Assembly (NCBI RefSeq): GCF_900116645.1
Contig: NZ_FPBO01000015.1
Span: 1 to 64,000 of the forward strand
Source: Pseudoduganella namucuonensis
GTDB taxonomy: Bacteria > Pseudomonadota > Gammaproteobacteria > Burkholderiales > Burkholderiaceae_D
Reading direction: 5' to 3'
Length of the DNA stretch: 64,000 nucleotides
Within the stretch, counting starts at the first letter, position 1. Each line of letters starts with the position of its first letter. Positions 58,378 to 64,000 of this stretch are shown piece by piece. The translations under genes were made by a program, and so were the position numbers. A model generated the notes under the pieces. That model did not search any database and was not told the origin of the DNA. It was given only the letters and a program-made list of their open reading frames with translations.

Positions 58378-58560
58378 GTTCTGCTTTTCCCTCCTTTTTG
58401 TTGACGGGTTCCTTGACGTTTTTTCTGGATTCAGGTGCACGATCGTGACTGGCTCCCAGTTCCGCGTATAGCCGCTCCAGCGCGGTGGCACCCTTCATCG
58501 GACTGCCGTTATCGGAGTGCAGAACCACCTGCTGTGGCGCGATATTCTCCCGCGCACAAA
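58330..58560 (-). mobile_element. IS3-family transposase remnant
   Basis: On the minus strand the integrase motif VVLHSDNGSPMKGAT is followed, in a different frame and after a deletion, by RWSGYTRNWEPVTIVHLNPE, the usual C-terminal region of IS3-type transposases. In the first frame a tail KNVKEPVNKKEGKAELKKAA ends in TAA. The left terminus begins TGTCAGAATAGTTGTC at 58330. Roughly the central catalytic part and the right end are missing, so the element is dead. Confidence 0.8.
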
Positions 58561-58628
58561 TAGCACAAGGCGCGCCACAACAAACGCCGCCTGCTGCAGA
58601 GCCCGTTCGTCAAGTTGCTGGCCGAACG

Positions 58629-59112
58629 CCTGGCGGCTACGCGCGCTGCCGGGCTGCATGGCGGTGCCGATCATCGCGGTTTCCGCCAGCACCTTCAGCC
58701 AGGACGAGGAACGCTATCTCGCCTCCGGCGTGAATGCCTTTCTTTCGAAGCCGATAGACCATGACAGCCTGCTCGCGAAAATCGCCCCCCTGTTGCAGCT
58801 GCCCTGATCTACGAACACTTCAATGTGGAATCGATGTTGGGCGAGTCGGTGATCGACGCGCTGGTGGTGCCGCCGAATGAACAGATCGAAGCCCTGTATC
58901 GACTCGCGCGGCTGGGCAACATGGAGGATGTCCTGCGCTGGTCCAACCGGCTCGATGCGCTTGACGAGCGCTATTGGCCGTTTGCCGATCAGTTGCGCGC
59001 ATTGGCAAAGGGATATCAATCGAAGGCGATCCTGAATTTTGCGAAGCGCTACTATCTGGATGAGACGGAAACCTCCTTGGATCACGATACCTCGACGTTA
59101 GACAGGAAATAG
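58629..59112 (+). pseudogene. Frameshifted C-terminal remnant of a hybrid histidine kinase
   Basis: From about 58629 the sequence encodes the last part of a receiver domain (VPIIAVSASTFSQDEERYLA, then NAFLSKPIDHDSLLAKIAPL) up to a TGA at 58805–58807. The continuing kinase tail (IYEHFNVESMLGESVIDALV … LDALDERYWPFADQLRALAK) is in a different frame and ends at 59112, so a frameshift separates them. Positions 58561–58628 contain nothing I recognise. The kinase at 61969 is of similar type, which suggests this is the tail of an earlier sensor unit. Confidence 0.75.
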
Positions 59113-59126
59113 AAACGATAAGTTGC

Positions 59127-59154
59127 TTGCATTGAAGTGGAATAGCGGTAAACT
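59127..59154 (+). promoter_or_regulatory. Possible promoter of the first binding-protein gene
   Basis: TTGCAT at 59127–59132 and TAAACT at 59149–59154 are 16 bases apart, about 75 bases before the ATG at 59230. The match is moderate. Confidence 0.35.
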
Positions 59155-59229
59155 CAGGCTTGTTCTCCCAATGCAGTGCGAGGGGGGCGATGCGTCCGGC
59201 ACCTTGTGAAACTGGAAGGAATTGATCGC

Positions 59230-60327
59230 ATGCAATCCTTGGTGTCCGGTTTGTTCGCATCGCGGATACTGTTCGCCGCGGCCGATGGCACGGCACAGTC
59301 GGGCATGTCGCCGACCGAGCCGGTCAAGGCCAAGGGCGGCGGCGTGGTCACCGTCGTCAAGGTGGGCGACATCGTGCCACCCAGGGTGGCGCCGCCATGC
59401 AAGCCCGGCAGTTGCCTCTTCGCCGGTCAAAGCGTGACGGTGATCGTGTCGGACAGCGTCATCTATTCCTCCATCCTCGAAGGGAAAAAGGAATTCGAGG
59501 CCGCCACCGGCGCCCGGCTCAACATCAATCGGGTACCGTTCAGCGAGAATTTCGAAAACTTTTTTTCCGATCTGAGCAGTCGCAGCGGCAAGTACGATTC
59601 ATCGATTGCTGGCGCCTGGTGGCTGGGCGAACTGGTGGGCGGAGACCATCTGCTTTCCTACGACAAGTACTACAACGATCCGCGCTTTCCGAAATGGAAC
59701 ATCGACGACGTATTGACGGCGCCGCGCAGCCTGCTGTCGTATGGCGGCAAGAAATACATGGTGGCCAACGATCACGACGGCCAGGTCATGTATTACCGAC
59801 GCGATCTGCTGGCGGATGCACAGCATCAGGCGGCGTTCCGTCAAAAGTACGGCTACGCGCTCGATGTGCCGAAGACCTGGGCGCAGTTCCAGGATGTGGC
59901 CGAGTATTTCAACGGCAAGGATCTCAATGGCAACGGCATGCCGGACCACGGCGTGACGATGGCCTTGTATGCGGCGCGCGGCTGGGACGGTATCGATCCC
60001 GGGAGAACTTTTCATTTCCTGCCACCCGACGGCACCGGACAGATTGAAACCTATCTGAAAGCCGGTTGGAACGGAGCCGATGTCCGCAACTATCTGCATG
60101 CCTATTTCGATACCTTTGGCAACAGGCAGCAATTGCCTTACTTGCGTATTTCGGGCAACTACAGCTATTGGCAGGTACTTGATTTTCACCTGGCGCAGGC
60201 GACCGCCGGCCGATTGAGCCAGGAGTCGGCACCGAAGGCGACCGCTGTCGATTTCGAAGAGATGACGATACGCCTCGGACGCGCGCGACAGAGGGGTGTT
60301 TACCGGGCGTCGCTCGGATTTCAGTAG
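59230..60327 (+). CDS. Solute-binding-like protein, paralogue 1, with internal deletion
   Basis: A 365-residue protein paralogous to the next gene. Common features are the early PPCKPGSC pair of cysteines, FEAATGARLN, AWWLGELVGGDHLLSYDKYY and the C-terminal TAVDFEEMTIRLGRARQR. Compared with paralogue 2 it lacks about 170 residues in frame (between PDHGVTMAL and YAARGWDGID), removing much of the second lobe of a type 1 extracellular solute-binding fold. It may no longer bind ligand. ATG at 59230 follows GGAAGGA. The N-terminus is hydrophobic enough for export, but weaker than in paralogue 2. Confidence 0.78.
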   Translation: MQSLVSGLFASRILFAAADGTAQSGMSPTEPVKAKGGGVVTVVKVGDIVPPRVAPPCKPGSCLFAGQSVTVIVSDSVIYSSILEGKKEFEAATGARLNINRVPFSENFENFFSDLSSRSGKYDSSIAGAWWLGELVGGDHLLSYDKYYNDPRFPKWNIDDVLTAPRSLLSYGGKKYMVANDHDGQVMYYRRDLLADAQHQAAFRQKYGYALDVPKTWAQFQDVAEYFNGKDLNGNGMPDHGVTMALYAARGWDGIDPGRTFHFLPPDGTGQIETYLKAGWNGADVRNYLHAYFDTFGNRQQLPYLRISGNYSYWQVLDFHLAQATAGRLSQESAPKATAVDFEEMTIRLGRARQRGVYRASLGFQ

Positions 60328-60374
60328 CGAAGTATTTGCCGCCGGTCATGACGGCCGTCGACAAGGAACGAACC

Positions 60375-61967
60375 ATGGACAGGAACATGAATAGGAACGT
60401 AAGGCGGCTGGCAATGCTGATTGCGGCATGCTCGGTTTCGATGATGGTTGCGGCCCAGGAAGCGAAGCCGAAACGGGAACTCTATGAAGCAACGGTCGTG
60501 AAGACCGGGGAAATCGTTCCACCCCGGGTCGTGCAGCCATGCAAGCCCAGCCACTGTCCGTTCGCCGGCCAGACCGTCACGGTGCTGCAGGGAAAAAGGC
60601 AGAGAGGCGGCGCGATCGACGAGTTGAAGGATGAATTCGAGGCGGCCACCGGCGCCAGGCTCAATCTGGTTCAAATTGCGCACGAGGAGCAGTATCCGAA
60701 TTTCATTTCCGATCTGACCAACCGCGGCGGCAAGTACGATGCGGCATACACTGCCGCCTGGTGGTTGGGCGAGCTGGCGGGCGAGGGTTATCTGCTTCCC
60801 TACGACAAGTACTACAACGATCCGCGCTTTCCGAAATGGAACATCGACGACGTATTGCCGGCGCCGCGCAGCCTGCTGTCGTATGGCGGCAAGAAATACA
60901 TGGTGGCCAACGATCACGACGGCCAGGTCATGTATTACCGACGCGATCTGCTGGCGGATGCACGGCATCAGGCGGCGTTTCGCCAAAAGTACGGCTACGC
61001 GCTCGATGTGCCGAAGACCTGGGCGCAGTTCCGGGATGTGGCCGAGTATTTCAACGGCAAGGATCTCAATGGCGACGGCGTGCCGGATCATGGGCTCTCC
61101 ATGCATCTGAAGGTGGGAGCGCAGGGCATGTTTCATTTCATGTCGTTTTCGGCGCCGTTCGTGATTGGGCCGGGCAATCCTCAGCTGTACTGGTTCGATC
61201 CACAGACGATGAAGCCGCTGATCGAGAGTCCGGGCCATGTGCGGGCGCTCACGGCGCTGGTCGATCTGGTCCAGTTCGGACCAAAAGAGATGCTCAATTG
61301 GGATCTGGGAAAAAGCTGGGACCACTTTCTGGCCGGCCGCGCGGCGCTTGCTTTCACTTGGGGCGATCTTGGCGCGCTGGCGCAGGAAAACGGCAGCAAG
61401 GTCAAGGGCAAGATCGGTTCCGCGGTGCTGCCCGGCACGCGCGAGTACTACAGCATCGCGCAGCACAAGTGGGTCAAGACGGCGCAGCCTAACCTGGTCG
61501 GTAATACCACCGGCGGCTCGTGGGCTGGCGTCATCTCGAAGCAATCGAAAGTGCCGGCGGCGACCTATTACCTCTTCGCCATGCTGGCGACCCGGGAAAA
61601 ATCGCAGGTGTATGCGGCGCGCGGCTGGGACGGTATCGATTCCGGGAGAACTTTTCATTTCCCGCCGCCCGACGGCACCGGACAGATTGAAACCTATCTG
61701 AAAGCCGGCTGGGACGAGGTCGACATACGCGATTATTCGAAGGCGTATTTCGAAACGTTCACCAACAAGCTTCAGTTTCCCTATCTGCGCATTTCCGGCG
61801 CCTACGGTTACTGGCAGGCGCTCGACGTGCACCTGGCGGAAGCGGCCGCCGGCCAATTGAGTCCGGCGGCGGCACTGAAGGCAACCGCCGTCGATTTCGA
61901 AGAGATCACGATCCGCCGGGGACGCGAGCGGCAGCGGCGATCCTATCGTGCATCGCTGGGACAGTAG
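60375..61967 (+). CDS. Extracellular solute-binding protein (family 1-like), paralogue 2
   Basis: A 530-residue exported binding protein with a signal peptide (RRLAMLIAACSVSMMVAAQ). It keeps the whole two-lobe fold: FEAATGARLN, YDKYYNDPRFPKWN, a calcium-loop-like DLNGDGVPDHG, FLAGRAALAFTWGDL, GGSWAGVIS and ATREKSQVYAA. Two cysteines lie in PCKPSHC. No ABC permease genes are present; instead a hybrid histidine kinase starts two bases after the stop codon. A role as periplasmic ligand receptor for the kinase is therefore likely (inference). AAGGAA precedes the ATG at 60375. Confidence 0.85.
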   Translation: MDRNMNRNVRRLAMLIAACSVSMMVAAQEAKPKRELYEATVVKTGEIVPPRVVQPCKPSHCPFAGQTVTVLQGKRQRGGAIDELKDEFEAATGARLNLVQIAHEEQYPNFISDLTNRGGKYDAAYTAAWWLGELAGEGYLLPYDKYYNDPRFPKWNIDDVLPAPRSLLSYGGKKYMVANDHDGQVMYYRRDLLADARHQAAFRQKYGYALDVPKTWAQFRDVAEYFNGKDLNGDGVPDHGLSMHLKVGAQGMFHFMSFSAPFVIGPGNPQLYWFDPQTMKPLIESPGHVRALTALVDLVQFGPKEMLNWDLGKSWDHFLAGRAALAFTWGDLGALAQENGSKVKGKIGSAVLPGTREYYSIAQHKWVKTAQPNLVGNTTGGSWAGVISKQSKVPAATYYLFAMLATREKSQVYAARGWDGIDSGRTFHFPPPDGTGQIETYLKAGWDEVDIRDYSKAYFETFTNKLQFPYLRISGAYGYWQALDVHLAEAAAGQLSPAAALKATAVDFEEITIRRGRERQRRSYRASLGQ

Positions 61968-61968
61968 C

Positions 61969-64000
61969 GTGCGAGCCGGGGAATTCTTCACTCCGCTCAT
62001 TCACTATCTGAAGCCGTTCAGTATCGGCCGCAAGCTGACGATCGGATTTGGTGCACTGGCCATCGTCACGCTGCTGGTTGCGACACGAGCCTTCGTTGCG
62101 GGGCGCAACGCCACCGAGGACATCCGTCTTGTCGAAGCGGTGCGCGCACCCGCGTCGCTGACTTCGGCGCAGGCGCAGGCTGGCCTGCTGAGAATGCAGC
62201 TGCATATGCGCGGCTATCTGGTGTTGTCCGACCCTGTCGACATCGAGGAATTCCAAGTGGCCCGGCATGCCTTCGAGGAGCGCCTTGCGTCCTTGCAGGC
62301 GATGTCCCGCAACTGGCCCGAGGAAGAGGCGAAGTGGGTCGTCGAACTGACTACCACCTATGCGCGCTGGGCCAAGCTGCCGCCGCATCTGTTCGAACTG
62401 CACGACAATCCGCTCAAGAACCGGCCGGCCTTGCGCATTGCCAGGGGTGACATCCAGGAACTGCGGATACGGATTCTCGATAATATCGATACCATGATCA
62501 GCATCCAGAAAGCGCGCGGCATGCAGCCGCAGAGCCGGGAATTGCTGGCCGACCTGCTGGGATTCCAGACCTCGTTCGATGCCATGGCGACCAACCTGAT
62601 GGCGTACGGCGCGTCGGGAGAACTCAATTTCGAGCTGGCCTACGGACCGCAATTGGGAACCAATGCAGCGATCTGGAATACCCTGTCCGGCAAGCGCGCG
62701 CTGCTGTCGGACGAACAGCGGAGCAAGTTCGACATGATTTCCCGCGATCGGGCGAAAGTCGCGGAGCTGGCCTTGCAACTCATAGGCATAATCAACGGCG
62801 AGCATGCCTATGAGGATCTGTATCTATTCCGTACCGAAGTCACGCCGCAGGCGGAAGTTCTGCTCGGCCTGCTCAACAAGATCACCCAGCGGCAACAGGT
62901 GCAATTGCAAACCGATCTCGCACGGGCGCGCAGCAGCCTATCGGATGCGCACCTGCAAACGGCGGCCGGCGGTATGCTTGCCGTTGTTTTCAGCGTCGCG
63001 CTGGCCTATCTGTTCCGGCGCAGCATTGTCGATCCGGTACGCCGGCTGACCGAGGTGGCCGAGCAGGTCGCGGCCGGCAATCTTTCCACGCGCGCCGAGG
63101 TCGAGTCACGCGACGAGATCGGCGTGCTCGGAATCAGCATCAACATCATGACGAAGCGGCTGGCCGAAACCATTGAGCATCTCGAAGCGGTGTTCGCGGA
63201 AGCACAGCGTGCCAGGGATGCCGCCGATGCCGCCAACCGTGCCAAGAGCGAGTTCCTTGCCAACATGAGCCATGAGTTGCGCACGCCGCTCAACGGCATT
63301 CTGGGGTATGCCCAGATCCTGCAGCGCGACAGGACACTGGGCGAGCAGCAACTGTCCGGGGTGAACGTGATCCGGCACAGCGGCGAGCATCTGCTTACCC
63401 TTATCAACGATATCCTGGATCTGGCCAAGATCGAAGCCGGCAAGATGGAGCTCTACCTGGTCGACCTCCAGCTGGCCGGCTTCGCGCGCACCCTCGTCGA
63501 GATGGTCGAGGTGAAAGCGGTGCAGAAGGGCCTGGCGTTCGTCTGCGACCTGGCGCCGGATTTGCCGCGGTCGGTCCGGGCCGACGAAAAGCGGTTGCGC
63601 CAAGTGCTGCTCAATTTGCTGTCCAATGCGGTCAAGTTCACCGACCACGGCCAGGTGACACTGCGGGTGCGCGCCGTGTCGCCCGCCCGGCTGCGCTTCG
63701 AGGTGCAGGATAGCGGCGTGGGCATCAGTACCGATCAATTGGGCGCCCTCTTCCAGCCGTTCGAGCAAGTGGGCGAGGCGCAGCGCCGTCTGGGCGGTAC
63801 CGGCCTGGGACTGGCCATCAGCCGGCAATACGTGCGCCTGATGGGGGGCGATATCCAGGTCGAGAGTCGGATCGGCCAAGGCAGCACGTTCTGGTTCGAA
63901 CTGGCTTTACCGGTGGTGGTGGCCGATACGGCCACGGCATTGGCCCGCATCGTGACCGGCTACGCCGGGCCGCCTCTGAAGGTGCTGGTGGTGGACGATG
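61969..64000 (+). CDS. Membrane-bound hybrid histidine kinase, cut by the window end
   Basis: At least 677 residues are visible. A GTG at 61969 (or 61948) starts the protein; no ATG fits. A first membrane helix (~22–42) and a second (~335–352) bracket a helical periplasmic domain of about 290 residues. HAMP follows (RRSIVDPVRRLTEVAEQVAA), then HisKA with H435 in NMSHELRTPLNG, and HATPase with NLLSNAVKF, DSGVGIS and GGTGLGLAIS. The receiver domain starts at LKVLVVDD at the very end. Coupling with the binding-protein gene upstream suggests a ligand-sensing pair like TorT/TorS or LuxP/LuxQ. Confidence 0.92.
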   Translation, partial: MRAGEFFTPLIHYLKPFSIGRKLTIGFGALAIVTLLVATRAFVAGRNATEDIRLVEAVRAPASLTSAQAQAGLLRMQLHMRGYLVLSDPVDIEEFQVARHAFEERLASLQAMSRNWPEEEAKWVVELTTTYARWAKLPPHLFELHDNPLKNRPALRIARGDIQELRIRILDNIDTMISIQKARGMQPQSRELLADLLGFQTSFDAMATNLMAYGASGELNFELAYGPQLGTNAAIWNTLSGKRALLSDEQRSKFDMISRDRAKVAELALQLIGIINGEHAYEDLYLFRTEVTPQAEVLLGLLNKITQRQQVQLQTDLARARSSLSDAHLQTAAGGMLAVVFSVALAYLFRRSIVDPVRRLTEVAEQVAAGNLSTRAEVESRDEIGVLGISINIMTKRLAETIEHLEAVFAEAQRARDAADAANRAKSEFLANMSHELRTPLNGILGYAQILQRDRTLGEQQLSGVNVIRHSGEHLLTLINDILDLAKIEAGKMELYLVDLQLAGFARTLVEMVEVKAVQKGLAFVCDLAPDLPRSVRADEKRLRQVLLNLLSNAVKFTDHGQVTLRVRAVSPARLRFEVQDSGVGISTDQLGALFQPFEQVGEAQRRLGGTGLGLAISRQYVRLMGGDIQVESRIGQGSTFWFELALPVVVADTATALARIVTGYAGPPLKVLVVDD

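Noticed and set aside
58517..58630. N-terminal part of a plus-strand open frame (MQNHLLWRDILP…) leading into the receiver remnant
   Set aside because: This part is antisense to the IS3 relic; only the sequence from about 58629 matches a receiver domain.
1..64000. tRNA, rRNA, prophage or secretion-system genes
   Set aside because: None could be recognised in either strand; the RTX protein has no type I exporter genes and no phage structural gene was seen.

Overview
The window looks like a chromosomal segment of a GC-rich betaproteobacterium of the order Burkholderiales, most likely Oxalobacteraceae (Massilia / Duganella / Telluria-like). The protein sequences, the cysS–glycosylase–accA–tilS–lysC order, the FAD/2Fe-2S hydroxyproline genes, the tripartite tricarboxylate transporters and the palindromic intergenic repeats all fit this group. 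That placement is an inference from gene content; no taxonomic marker such as rRNA is present. I found no tRNA, rRNA, CRISPR array, prophage or replication origin.

Layout. 1–8.7 kb is housekeeping: an IS1595-type transposase fragment at the edge, then a minus-strand run cysS > DNA glycosylase > accA > tilS > lysC, and plus-strand cyclophilins ppiA and ppiB followed by lpxH. 8.8–14.1 kb holds small regulatory units: an HxlR/DinB pair divergent from a carboxymuconolactone-decarboxylase-like protein, a DUF1439 lipoprotein, a DUF72 protein, and a GntR–ABC ATPase–permease operon. 14.1–19.6 kb is a 4-hydroxyproline degradation cluster (AraC regulator, epimerase, three-part D-hydroxyproline dehydrogenase, deaminase). 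19.6–20.8 kb carries a mirrored array of helically phased CTGAA boxes, a possible 45-codon gene, and an HTH/Clp-N pair with twin operators and an apparently leaderless promoter. A chemoreceptor follows.

22.8–29 kb is a glyoxylate-to-glycerate route (LysR, gcl, hyi, glxR) with a pyruvate kinase behind a terminator. 29–30.6 kb is a minimal RiPP-like locus: a SagB-type dehydrogenase divergent from an NHLP-type precursor peptide. 30.6–36.6 kb holds a propeller-sensor diguanylate cyclase, purine salvage/degradation genes (uraH, guaD) and a Tsx-like channel. 36.7–42.1 kb has an orphan cyanophycin-synthetase N-domain fragment and a two-gene polysaccharide locus (YetA/PcRGLX-type protein and a GH2 enzyme). 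42.3–49.2 kb has a secreted hydrolase with an AraC neighbour, a YdeI-type protein, and a giant RTX/DUF4214 exoprotein whose metalloprotease motif has lost its catalytic glutamate.

49.3–58.2 kb is a lower protocatechuate 4,5-cleavage module (LigI, GalD, LigJ, LigK) with a TTT-family transporter split over two divergent operons. The LysR gene sits between them, and the same GCTATAT boxes occur in front of both. 58.2–64 kb is a scarred region: an IS3 relic truncates the gene after tctA, a frameshifted hybrid-kinase tail follows, and then come two tandem solute-binding-protein paralogues. One paralogue has lost about 170 codons and carries a near-identical tract shared with the other. The window ends inside a hybrid histidine kinase, so the region appears to be a repeated sensor (binding protein + kinase) unit.

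Several perfect or near-perfect palindromes (3186, 17077, 26428, 27458, 37341) form at least two repeat families. In two places the repeat supplies the stop codon of the preceding gene.
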